From: Candidatus Heimdallarchaeota archaeon
Lineage (GTDB): Archaea > Asgardarchaeota > Heimdallarchaeia > Heimdallarchaeales > Heimdallarchaeaceae
DNA length: 12,985 nt
Assembly (NCBI GenBank): GCA_016839985.1
Contig: JAEOTG010000199.1
Coordinates: 1-12,985, forward strand
Direction: 5' to 3'
Under the pieces are notes generated by a model. It was not told where the DNA came from and made no database searches. It was given only the letters and a program-made list of their open reading frames with translations. Positions 1 to 6,429 of the stretch are shown here, piece after piece; the stretch's first letter is position 1, and each line of letters opens with the position of its first letter. Both the position numbers and the translations under genes were made by a program.

Positions 1-528
1 ATTACCAGTTCTTTTAGGTTTATTCTGGTAAAATCCCATGAAAGGAAGACCAAAGTTAGTTGGTTCAGTAATAAAAAGATCTCCTGCAAAAAGAACCTTT
101 TCAAGTGGAAAATAAACAATACTGAATCCTATACTATGCCCCCCTACATGATGAAATTCTAAACATAATTCCTCTTCCTTAATTATCAAATCCCGCTCAA
201 ATAGTTCTTTCTTCCATTTGCTAAAACTAATACTTTTAGGCATGTTATCTATACACTTCTGACTTGCAATGAGTGTGAGATCTTTGAAAGCCTCTCGTCC
301 ATTTCTATGATCATTATGTGTATGTGTTAAGAATAAATATTGCACTGGAATCTTGAAGTGTGTTTCCAATTCTTTACGTAGAGCAGTTCCCGCTTCTAAC
401 GAATCACCACTGTCTATAGCAATTGAATATTTACCAAGAGAAATCCCTCCCAAAACGCACGATCTACTTACATATTGTGTTTTTATGTCAACAACAACAT
501 GCTCTGATATCTTTTTCAATTTAGACAT
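1..528 (-). CDS. MBL-fold metallo-hydrolase, C-terminus cut by window edge
   Basis: I translated this by eye on the minus strand from ATG 528; the frame stays open to base 1, giving 176 residues. It has the metallo-beta-lactamase metal motif HTHNDH (H69, H71, D73, H74), the third-site GGHS (H131) and the AGD aspartate (D150) that bridges the two metals. Together these define a probable binuclear zinc or iron hydrolase. Substrate cannot be told: thioester (glyoxalase II-like), lactone and RNA substrates all occur in the fold. No signal peptide is visible, so it is probably cytoplasmic. The last histidine motif lies beyond the edge. The gene follows the TPR gene on the same strand after 69 nt, but a TATA-like GATATAA (559-565) lies 34 nt before its ATG, so separate transcription is likely. 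Family call is firm; function is open. Confidence 0.88.
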   Translation of the reverse strand, partial: MSKLKKISEHVVVDIKTQYVSRSCVLGGISLGKYSIAIDSGDSLEAGTALRKELETHFKIPVQYLFLTHTHNDHRNGREAFKDLTLIASQKCIDNMPKSISFSKWKKELFERDLIIKEEELCLEFHHVGGHSIGFSIVYFPLEKVLFAGDLFITEPTNFGLPFMGFYQNKPKRTGN

Positions 529-558
529 CTCTTTTCCTGTTTACGACAATTAGAATCC

Positions 559-565
559 TTATATC
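559..565 (-). promoter_or_regulatory. TATA-like element of the MBL gene
   Basis: On the minus strand the sequence GATATAA is centred about 34 nt before the ATG at 528, in the gap after the TPR gene. A start site about 25 nt downstream would leave a leader of roughly 8 nt. It is a weak match to the archaeal TATA consensus. Confidence 0.35.
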
Positions 566-597
566 ATTTGTTCTTTTAATTCTAGCTTCTAAAACAA

Positions 598-2433
598 CTA
601 TCTCCTTTGTAGTATCTGAATATACAATTTTTTTTGCTGGTTAGTTATCTTTTCGACCAATCTATTCAAACCTTCATTCTTTGCTATCTCTCTAGCTTCC
701 TCTAGTAGATTTTCTGCATGCATCAAATTTTCTCCTTGCATTGAATGTTGAGCTCTAAGCCATATGGTCAAAAGACGAATATTTTTAGATTCTATACGTA
801 AGCTGTATGATGTCTGTTTTTGACTGTTAGCTATCTCTTCTAATTTATTTGAATAGTTTTCAAGTTCTTCTAATACCTCAACATTTTCTGATAAACTGAA
901 TTCATTCATAAGAAGTTCGCATAAATTGATCAAAGCAATTACTTTAATGTTGTAGTAATAAATCTCTTCTTCAACAACATCTGCAAGGATGTCTATTGCA
1001 CTCATCCAGTTTTTAGGACGAGTACTAGCTTTTAGAACTAAAGCTCTTGCTATTCTATAGTACTGGTCATGTACTTTTTGAGGATCCTTATATACTGCTT
1101 CCTCTATTTGCGCTAGATATTTGTTATATAATCCTTCATCATTCTTATCAATTGCAACATTTAACATAAGAAATAGAGTTCTAATAGGTAGATAGTAATA
1201 ATCCGATTGTAATCTTACCTTTAAGCACTTCTCAAGATAATCTAAAGCAAGGTCATACTCTCCTTTTATTTGACAAATCTTACCTAAATTTTCATAGTTA
1301 AAGGAATTGACAAACAAGAGATTGTATTCTTCATAATCTTCTATTGCAGCTAAGCTATATTCTAAAGCCTTGTCAATTTGACTGGCATCTATAAGCATTC
1401 CAGCTAAAAAACTTGCATGAGTTACAATAAGCCATCTATTTCCTAATTCCACATTAATATTATATACCTCTTCTTGAAATTCTAAGGCTTTATCGAGATT
1501 GCCTTCATACCATTCGACCATTGCTTTACCCCAAATAACGAAGCTTAAGTCACGAGGATTTTTTCCTATTTGTCTCTCAAGTTGAGGTAATATTCTTTTG
1601 TATATTTCTACTCCTTCAAAAATTAACCCGCAGCTCAAGTAATTCATGCCTAGTATGAATTCAAAATAAACAATTGGCAATCCATATTTTTGATAGATTT
1701 TTATGGCTTCATCAAGGTACTCTTGACTTTGCTTATATTTCCCTAAACCTATAGCAGCTTCCGCAAGATCACCATATAACAGAGCTGAAGCTGAATCATT
1801 CTTCATTTTTATTGATGTTTCTAATGCTTTGTAAAATTGATCGTGAGCTTCAACGTACTCTCCTCTTGATGCTTCATTTCTCCCATTAGTTGTATACAAA
1901 AACATTAGTAGATTGTTGTTATCAACGTTCTTAGCCAATAACATACTTTGTTCTAATGTTTCTTGAGCAAGATTATAGTTACCCTTGAAATTTTGTTGTA
2001 ATCCTTTATATGCAAGAAACCAAGCTTTTCGTAAAATAAAATCCTTATTACTAGGATCCTCTTTCTCAATAATCTCAATCCCTCTTCTAGTTATTGTTAG
2101 AATGTCGTCGTATCTTTCAATCATTGTCAAGTAATCTGTTTTCACAATTAAGGCATCAAGTAAAACAAGCTTCTCTTCAAGATGTTCGCTTTCACCAATG
2201 GTTTGTTCTAAAATCTCCAATCCCTCTTTCCATTTATCCATCCTTCTAATTAAATCTGCTCGTAGAATATCTGATCTTAATTCTTCTTCCTTAGACAAGT
2301 TTCCCTTTTTTTCGAATTCCTCAAGCTTAAGGTAAGCTTCTTGATATTTTTGAAATCGAGATAGTTTTTCAATCTCTAGAAGCTCCTTATTACTACCGCC
2401 TAACAAAGAATTAACATCCAAATAGCTGTACAA
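598..2433 (-). CDS. Long tetratricopeptide-repeat (TPR) protein, 611 aa
   Basis: This is an all-helical protein made almost wholly of TPR-like helical hairpins, with no catalytic domain, membrane segment or signal peptide visible. Repeat signatures include GNYNLAQETL (151), GEYVEAHDQF (191), GKYKQSQEYL (231), GNLDKALEFQ (311) and GEYDLALDYL (391). The small residue at the helix packing position recurs at about 33, 71, 111, 156, 196, 236, 274, 316, 356 and 396, a spacing of about 40. That is longer than the classical 34 and resembles the MalT or kinesin-light-chain class. Such proteins act as cytoplasmic protein-binding scaffolds; the partner is unknown. The start is TTG at 2433: an in-frame stop lies at about 2464-2466, and no ATG occurs before residue 65. 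A TATA-like CTTTTTAGATAAT lies upstream. It sits 58 nt downstream of the putative DNA-binding protein gene on the same strand. Confidence 0.85.
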   Translation of the reverse strand: MYSYLDVNSLLGGSNKELLEIEKLSRFQKYQEAYLKLEEFEKKGNLSKEEELRSDILRADLIRRMDKWKEGLEILEQTIGESEHLEEKLVLLDALIVKTDYLTMIERYDDILTITRRGIEIIEKEDPSNKDFILRKAWFLAYKGLQQNFKGNYNLAQETLEQSMLLAKNVDNNNLLMFLYTTNGRNEASRGEYVEAHDQFYKALETSIKMKNDSASALLYGDLAEAAIGLGKYKQSQEYLDEAIKIYQKYGLPIVYFEFILGMNYLSCGLIFEGVEIYKRILPQLERQIGKNPRDLSFVIWGKAMVEWYEGNLDKALEFQEEVYNINVELGNRWLIVTHASFLAGMLIDASQIDKALEYSLAAIEDYEEYNLLFVNSFNYENLGKICQIKGEYDLALDYLEKCLKVRLQSDYYYLPIRTLFLMLNVAIDKNDEGLYNKYLAQIEEAVYKDPQKVHDQYYRIARALVLKASTRPKNWMSAIDILADVVEEEIYYYNIKVIALINLCELLMNEFSLSENVEVLEELENYSNKLEEIANSQKQTSYSLRIESKNIRLLTIWLRAQHSMQGENLMHAENLLEEAREIAKNEGLNRLVEKITNQQKKLYIQILQRR

Positions 2434-2462
2434 AAATAGTTTACTTCTTGCTACACTTAAGT

Positions 2463-2475
2463 ATTATCTAAAAAG
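2463..2475 (-). promoter_or_regulatory. Possible TATA element of the TPR gene
   Basis: On the minus strand CTTTTTAGATAAT is centred about 35 nt before the TTG start at 2433, inside the 58-nt gap after the preceding gene. If used, it would give a leader of about 10 nt. Co-transcription from the upstream gene is equally possible because no strong terminator separates the two. Confidence 0.35.
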
Positions 2476-2491
2476 GAAAGAAGTTATTCTA

Positions 2492-3103
2492 TTACTTTTC
2501 TTTTGGTAGGGGTTTCGCTTTTTTCTCTTTTATTTGCTTCTCCAATTCCTCTACTTTAGCTTCAAATAAATCTATACTTACTTCTCTTTTATCTAATCTG
2601 CCTCTACTGTCTAGTTCAGCTTCCAATAGGTAGAGAAGTGTTTGTTGTTGGTTGGATTCTTGAGACAAGTTTACAATACTTTCAACATCCTCATTTAACA
2701 TATTAAGAAGATCCTTAGAAGATAATTCTTCTGGAGAATGCAAATAATCGAGATTGATTGTTTTTACTATTAAATTGAGAATTTGGATTTTCAGTAAAGT
2801 GTTAATATCTGTTTTTTCTCGTAAATTACCTGATATTTGTTCTAATTCTTGTGTTCCCATTAAAGCTATTTCATTTGGAGTTATTTTAGACCAAAAATAA
2901 GAATCATATTCAGGTAAATCTAATTCTTTAAGGATTTTTTTTTGTTCAGGAGAAAGATCCTTTCCACTCTGAAGTTCTTTAACTCTCTCTTCCAGTTCCC
3001 TCATTTTCTGTTTTTTTCGTTCATAATATGCCTTTTGTCTAGCATACTTTTCCTCTTTCGGGTATTTCCTAGGTCTTCCACCCTTACTTTTTGTTTCAGG
3101 CAT
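2492..3103 (-). CDS. Putative DNA-binding protein: AT-hook-like basic N-terminus plus coiled coil
   Basis: I do not recognise a named family. With the ATG at 3103 the protein has 203 residues. Its N-terminus, KGGRPRKYP (residues 7-15), matches the GRP core of an AT-hook. It is followed at once by a strongly basic helix (KYARQKAYYERKKQK) running into a short heptad segment (MRELEERVKEL), so the layout is bZIP-like though the conserved bZIP asparagine is absent. The middle is helical, and the C-terminus is a second charged coiled coil (VEELEKQIKEKKAK). Inference: a DNA-binding, probably oligomeric regulator. A longer form from 3163 would add a hydrophobic stretch, but the TATA box TTTTTAAATC (3135-3144) lies inside that extension, so 3103 is preferred. 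It is divergent from the beta-helix gene, and palindromes in the shared promoter suggest autoregulation. Confidence 0.7.
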   Translation of the reverse strand: MPETKSKGGRPRKYPKEEKYARQKAYYERKKQKMRELEERVKELQSGKDLSPEQKKILKELDLPEYDSYFWSKITPNEIALMGTQELEQISGNLREKTDINTLLKIQILNLIVKTINLDYLHSPEELSSKDLLNMLNEDVESIVNLSQESNQQQTLLYLLEAELDSRGRLDKREVSIDLFEAKVEELEKQIKEKKAKPLPKEK

Positions 3104-3134
3104 TATACCAACACATAGAACAATTAGATATAGA

Positions 3135-3144
3135 GATTTAAAAA
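3135..3144 (-). promoter_or_regulatory. TATA box of the putative DNA-binding protein gene
   Basis: TTTTTAAATC on the minus strand is centred about 37 nt before ATG 3103, predicting a start site near 3114 and a leader of about 11 nt. It overlaps the longest possible reading frame and so argues against a start at 3163. Confidence 0.6.
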
Positions 3145-3146
3145 TA

Positions 3147-3165
3147 TTTTCGTAATTATACAAAA
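3147..3165. promoter_or_regulatory. Imperfect inverted repeat, candidate operator copy 1
   Basis: TTTTCGTAATTATACAAAA is a degenerate copy of the perfect palindrome at 3204-3221; both share TTTT-GTAAT at the left and a TACAAAA or ACAAAA right end. It abuts the minus-strand TATA box (3135-3144) on its upstream BRE side, and ends 2 nt before the plus-strand TATA box at 3168-3175. It could therefore affect both divergent promoters. Confidence 0.45.
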
Positions 3166-3167
3166 CC

Positions 3168-3175
3168 TTTATATA
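3168..3175 (+). promoter_or_regulatory. TATA box of the beta-helix surface protein gene
   Basis: TTTATATA is a near-consensus archaeal TATA element. It predicts a start site near 3197 and a leader of about 40 nt to ATG 3238. It lies between two related inverted repeats. Confidence 0.65.
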
Positions 3176-3203
3176 CTCCTTACCACACAGTAAAGTAAAA
3201 GGG

Positions 3204-3221
3204 TTTTGTAATATTACAAAA
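3204..3221. promoter_or_regulatory. Perfect 18-bp palindrome, candidate operator copy 2
   Basis: TTTTGTAATATTACAAAA is identical to its reverse complement. It lies just downstream of the predicted start site (about 3197) of the beta-helix gene, a position where a bound archaeal repressor would block polymerase. A degenerate copy lies at 3147-3165. A role as an RNA hairpin in the leader is possible but the stem would be all A-U except one pair per arm. Confidence 0.5.
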
Positions 3222-3237
3222 CATTAAAGTGATAAGA

Positions 3238-4428
3238 ATGAAGATAAAAAGAATAAAAATTAAAAAGAATATGTATGGAATACTGGTATGCAGTGTGGTT
3301 TTTTTTAGCGTTATTTATGCTCCTTACACAACACCAGCACTTAATACAATATCACTAAAACAAATTTCTCCTCTTAATTTAACTACTCATGAGGTTATTT
3401 GTATAACTTGTGATCAGAATTTTACAGACTATAGTTTCCCAGGTGCAGGAACTCCTGGTGATCCTTACAGAATAGAGAACTTGAAGATTGATGCAACAGC
3501 TGGTATAGGTATTCGTATTAACGGAACAACAGTAAATTTTGTCATTCGTAACTGTTATATTGAAGCATTATCTCATGCAATAGAAATTAAAGATACAAGC
3601 GAAAATACTGTAGTTATTGAAAATAATGTTTGTATAAACAGTGTTCATGGAATTAAACTAGTAAATTCCCCCAAAACAATAGTGAATAATAATAACTGTA
3701 GTTATAACATGGGAACTGCTATATATATTGAAAGAAGTGATTATTCAGAAATTGAAAACAATATAATTAGTACTAATATAGAATATGGAGTTTATTTCCG
3801 AGAATCTAGTTACATTACAGTCTATAATAATACCCTTACATCAAACAGCTTGATATCCATTTATTCTCATTGGTCAAATGATAGTGCTATTCTCAATAAT
3901 ACCTGTATGCACTCAGATAACTGGTTCATTTATATCCGCAATTCAGAGTATATTGTAAGTAAATATAATAGACTTTACAATAGTACCAAATGGGAAGGTA
4001 TTCTCGTTTCTGATAGTGCTAATTGTCTCATTTCGTATAACTTGATACAGAATTGTGAAGGTGGAATACATTTGGCAATGGAATCAGAAAACAATGTTTT
4101 TCATCACAATACTCTTGTAAATAATCATTTTACCATCCTAGGAGAAGATTCACATCAAGCTTCTGATTGGGGTATAGGTAATATTTGGTACGATACCACT
4201 TCTAATGAAGGAAATTACTGGGATGATTGGGATGGTGAAGGTGAGTACGAGTTATTGGGCGAATCAAATTCTGCTGATCCTTATCCTCTAAGCGAACCCA
4301 CTATGGAACCCTTTGGAGAAGAAAAAGCAAGTTTCCCATTTGCTTTCATTCTACCAATCTTGGTTATTACTGCTTTACTATTTAAGAAACCAAAGAAAAT
4401 AAGAGTAGAAAAATCAATCAAGAGATAA
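3238..4428 (+). CDS. Exported NosD-like parallel beta-helix surface protein
   Basis: A basic N-terminus and hydrophobic segment (residues about 13-28) form a signal peptide or anchor. The entry motif GAGTPGDPYRIENL (69-82) precedes a series of short turns rich in Asn, such as IENNVCINS and NNTLTSNS, typical of the NosD/CASH right-handed parallel beta-helix. It ends with the NosD-type GNYWDDW (325-331) and SADPYPLSEP. A C-terminal hydrophobic segment (about 366-382) and a tail rich in Lys and Arg anchor it, so most of the chain should be outside the cell. Many N-x-S/T sequons suggest glycosylation. Ligand is unknown; the fold often binds polysaccharide. GTG at 3229 could start it, but GTGAT there fits a Shine-Dalgarno motif 4 nt before ATG 3238, so the ATG is preferred. 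It is divergent from the putative regulator. Confidence 0.85.
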   Translation: MKIKRIKIKKNMYGILVCSVVFFSVIYAPYTTPALNTISLKQISPLNLTTHEVICITCDQNFTDYSFPGAGTPGDPYRIENLKIDATAGIGIRINGTTVNFVIRNCYIEALSHAIEIKDTSENTVVIENNVCINSVHGIKLVNSPKTIVNNNNCSYNMGTAIYIERSDYSEIENNIISTNIEYGVYFRESSYITVYNNTLTSNSLISIYSHWSNDSAILNNTCMHSDNWFIYIRNSEYIVSKYNRLYNSTKWEGILVSDSANCLISYNLIQNCEGGIHLAMESENNVFHHNTLVNNHFTILGEDSHQASDWGIGNIWYDTTSNEGNYWDDWDGEGEYELLGESNSADPYPLSEPTMEPFGEEKASFPFAFILPILVITALLFKKPKKIRVEKSIKR

Positions 4429-4457
4429 TTATTCCAGACACAAAACAAAATGTTTCA

Positions 4458-4477
4458 AAATTTCTTTTTTCTTTTTT
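4458..4477 (+). terminator. T-rich terminator after the beta-helix gene
   Basis: A pyrimidine tract dominated by T (AATTTCTTTTTTCTTTTTTA) begins about 30 nt after the stop codon at 4428. Oligo-T tracts terminate archaeal RNA polymerase without needing a hairpin. Confidence 0.55.
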
Positions 4478-4493
4478 AAACTCCTTAAAATTC

Positions 4494-4511
4494 CCTCATT
4501 TTGAGGTTTTT
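4494..4511 (+). terminator. Hairpin plus T-run between convergent genes
   Basis: CCTCA-TTT-TGAGG (4494-4506) forms a 5-bp stem followed directly by TTTTT. It lies 5 nt from the end of the convergent HAD gene and could be a second terminator for plus-strand transcripts. The short stem makes this tentative. Confidence 0.4.
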
Positions 4512-4515
4512 AAAA

Positions 4516-5232
4516 TTAAATAAGACTTGGAAACATATCTACTAATTCATGAATAGAAGTTAGAATAATATCTGGATTCAATTGCTTGATTGAGTTTTCT
4601 GTATATTTTCCAGTATCTCCTAGGATAGCAATAGTCCTTATTCCTGCAGCTTGACCTGCTTTAATATCTTGTGGGAAGTCTCCAATCATAACACACTTCT
4701 TAGGATCTATCTTTAGTTTTTTAATTGCAGCAAAAACTGAATCTGGATAGGGTTTTATTCTTTTTACCATATTTCTTGTTACTATTGCATCAAATTTCTT
4801 TAAAGCTTTCAATTTCTTCCTTGCTATTTTCAAGGTGTCATTGCTTGCGTTAGTAACTAGAGCTAATTTATACCCTCGAGAATGAAGCAGGTCTAAAATT
4901 TCTTCTACTCCGTCAAGTGGTTCAACTTCTTTAAAAGCTAAAGGATCTTTTCTAACCAATCTCATAGCTCGAAAGATGTCGATTAAAGATAAATTTGAAT
5001 CTTTAATTGCTTTAAAGAAAGTCTTTATTTTAATTATTCTTGAACTCCCCATTGAATTTTCAACAATTCTCATGATTGTTTTATCAAAAACCTCTTGCCT
5101 TTTCTTTCTATCATGGTTGGGCTTAAGTTTATCAATAGCCCTAAAGAATGGTTCCCAATATCGTTTACCCAGATTAGTGAGAGTTCCATCCATGTCAAAC
5201 AACAGAGTGTCTATGTTCTGAAAGGCATTCAT
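4516..5232 (-). CDS. HAD-superfamily hydrolase (phosphoglycolate phosphatase-like), 238 aa
   Basis: All four haloacid dehalogenase motifs are present. Motif I is DMDGT (nucleophile D13, acid/base D15), motif II is LVTNAS (T127), motif III is K160 in IKPYPD, and motif IV is GDFPQD (D185, D189). A helical cap of about 90 residues sits between motifs I and II, marking subfamily I (C1 cap), with a usual length for phosphoglycolate, pyrophosphatase or nucleotide phosphatases. It should be a soluble magnesium-dependent phosphatase on a small phosphorylated metabolite; the substrate is not determinable. The ATG at 5256 adds 8 residues but overlaps the TATA box TTTTTAAA (5256-5263). That box is centred about 27 nt before ATG 5232, so a leaderless start at 5232 is preferred. 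It converges with the beta-helix gene and diverges from the caspase-like gene. Confidence 0.9.
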   Translation of the reverse strand: MNAFQNIDTLLFDMDGTLTNLGKRYWEPFFRAIDKLKPNHDRKKRQEVFDKTIMRIVENSMGSSRIIKIKTFFKAIKDSNLSLIDIFRAMRLVRKDPLAFKEVEPLDGVEEILDLLHSRGYKLALVTNASNDTLKIARKKLKALKKFDAIVTRNMVKRIKPYPDSVFAAIKKLKIDPKKCVMIGDFPQDIKAGQAAGIRTIAILGDTGKYTENSIKQLNPDIILTSIHELVDMFPSLI

Positions 5233-5255
5233 CGTTGTGAAAAATTTGATATGCA

Positions 5256-5263
5256 TTTAAAAA
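5256..5263 (-). promoter_or_regulatory. TATA box of the HAD hydrolase gene
   Basis: TTTTTAAA on the minus strand is centred about 27 nt before ATG 5232, the spacing expected for a leaderless mRNA. It overlaps the alternative ATG at 5256 and argues against that start. Confidence 0.6.
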
Positions 5264-5364
5264 GACTATTTTATTCACAATTTTTATTTCACATGAAATT
5301 TAATAAAATTAACATTAAAAGTTCTGAGAATAATAATTTTTAATTTTAAGCTTATAATACTTTA

Positions 5365-5374
5365 ATTTTTTAAA
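5365..5374 (+). promoter_or_regulatory. TATA box of the caspase-like peptidase gene
   Basis: TTTTTTAAAG predicts a start site near 5396 and a leader of about 40 nt before ATG 5435. A leader of that size fits the Shine-Dalgarno-like GGTGA (5425-5429), 5 nt before the ATG. Confidence 0.5.
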
Positions 5375-5434
5375 GAAAAATAATAATATCTTAGCTTCTT
5401 TTTGTTACTGTGTCATCAAATCTTGGTGAATGGA

Positions 5435-6316
5435 ATGAAATATATAAAAACTACATTAATTACATCTATTATTCTTCTAAGTCTATTTCTTGGTTTTCTT
5501 ATTCCACCAACTTCGGTTTTTTCAACAAAATCTATTGATTTATTACTAGACTATACACCTGAAACTACAGTAGAACTATCATGCCCTATAGATCCTCCCG
5601 CTTATGGTAAAGGAGAACATTGGGCAATAATAATTGGTATAAGTGATTACAAAGCTATTGGAGATCTTAATTTTTGTGATGATGATGCAAATGATTGGTA
5701 TTTATACCTAACAGAACTTGGATATGAACATATTCTGGTTTTTGGTGATAATTCTAGTTATTATTATCAATATGATGGTTTAGCTACTGAATATAATGTA
5801 AAACAAGCTCTTTATTATGTTGTTTCTAATGCTGGTACAAAAGATTCTATCTCCTTTATTACATCAGGACATGGGTCTACTGGAGGTAAAGGTGCTAGTC
5901 TTCTTTGTATGTGGGATTATGGTATGCCTGAGAATGGTGAAGATGGACGTTTCTGGGACTTTGAACTAGCTCCAATTTTCGAATTGGCAGTTGCTGAACA
6001 GATTTTTGTTTTTATAGATCACTGTTTTGCAGGAGGTTTTGGTCCTGAATTACTCAGCATTTCTAATAGCGAAAAAATCTATTTTGGAGCTGCTTGCACA
6101 GATAAAGGATTAGGCTGGGATGCTCCTGAATTTAATAACGGTTTATGGACATACTATTTTCTCGAATTTACTTTAATAGATTATTTTAACTCAAATCCTA
6201 GAACAACAATGGAAGAAGCTTTTGATTACGCCTCTGCAAACTTCAAATTTCAAAACGGAGTTATGATACCTGAAGAATATGATGGAAACTTAGACGAATT
6301 CTTTCTTTTAGTATAA
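5435..6316 (+). CDS. Exported caspase-like (clan CD, C14-type) cysteine peptidase
   Basis: The N-terminus MKYIKTTLITSIILLSLFLG is a signal peptide or anchor (hydrophobic core 8-24). The domain opens with HWAIIIGISDY (62-72) and DLNFCDDDANDW, the first strand and acidic loop of caspase-like domains. The catalytic dyad is visible as H146 in SGHGS and C197 in DHCFAGG, the DxCxxG context of clan CD. YFGAACTDKGLGWDAPEFNNGLWTYYF would continue the core beyond the cysteine. The 293 residues amount to little more than the catalytic domain. Inference: an extracellular or membrane-tethered processing or degradative peptidase; specificity cannot be read. The start is ATG 5435 with GGTGA 5 nt upstream; a TTG start at 5402 would spoil the signal peptide. 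A poly-T terminator follows at once, so it is a single-gene unit. Confidence 0.88.
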   Translation: MKYIKTTLITSIILLSLFLGFLIPPTSVFSTKSIDLLLDYTPETTVELSCPIDPPAYGKGEHWAIIIGISDYKAIGDLNFCDDDANDWYLYLTELGYEHILVFGDNSSYYYQYDGLATEYNVKQALYYVVSNAGTKDSISFITSGHGSTGGKGASLLCMWDYGMPENGEDGRFWDFELAPIFELAVAEQIFVFIDHCFAGGFGPELLSISNSEKIYFGAACTDKGLGWDAPEFNNGLWTYYFLEFTLIDYFNSNPRTTMEEAFDYASANFKFQNGVMIPEEYDGNLDEFFLLV

Positions 6317-6338
6317 TTTCCTTTTTCTCTTTTTTTTT
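6317..6338 (+). terminator. Poly-T terminator of the caspase-like gene
   Basis: Right after the stop codon is a tract of 22 bases that is all T and C, ending in nine uninterrupted T-rich positions (TTTTTTTT at 6331-6338). This is a strong archaeal oligo-T terminator. Confidence 0.7.
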
Positions 6339-6384
6339 CAATTCTTCTCTAGTTATAAATAATTATGGCACCGATTTGGGAAAT

Positions 6385-6396
6385 GTTTTTTATAAC
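6385..6396 (+). promoter_or_regulatory. TATA box of the NIPA-like transporter gene
   Basis: TTTTTTATAACA predicts a start site at about 6416, giving a leader of roughly 14 nt to ATG 6430. The start site falls inside an inverted repeat at 6404-6418. Confidence 0.5.
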
Positions 6397-6403
6397 AATA
6401 TTT

Positions 6404-6418
6404 TATGAAAATTTCATA
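6404..6418. promoter_or_regulatory. Inverted repeat at the transporter start site, candidate operator
   Basis: TATGAAA-A-TTTCATA has two perfect 7-bp arms around one base. It spans the predicted start site of the transporter gene. In this position a bound regulator would block initiation. No similar repeat was seen elsewhere in the window. Confidence 0.4.
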
Positions 6419-6429
6419 GGCTGATTATC

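Noticed and set aside
353..553. Plus-strand reading frame of 66 codons
   Set aside because: It lies across the N-terminal half of the minus-strand MBL-fold gene, whose HTHNDH, GGHS and AGD motifs are unmistakable. The plus frame has no recognisable features.
3104..3163. Twenty-residue hydrophobic N-terminal extension of the putative DNA-binding protein
   Set aside because: It would look like a membrane segment but covers the TATA box at 3135-3144 and the predicted start site, and the basic DNA-binding segment then follows a second ATG.
4976..5343. Two overlapping plus-strand frames of about 80 codons
   Set aside because: They are antisense to the HAD hydrolase and its promoter and run through its conserved motif I region.
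5257..5434. The 178-nt intergenic region between the HAD and peptidase genes as a home for an RNA gene or riboswitch
   Set aside because: It is very AT-rich with only a weak ATTTCA-CA-TGAAAT hairpin (5286-5299) and the two promoters; no conserved RNA structure was recognisable.
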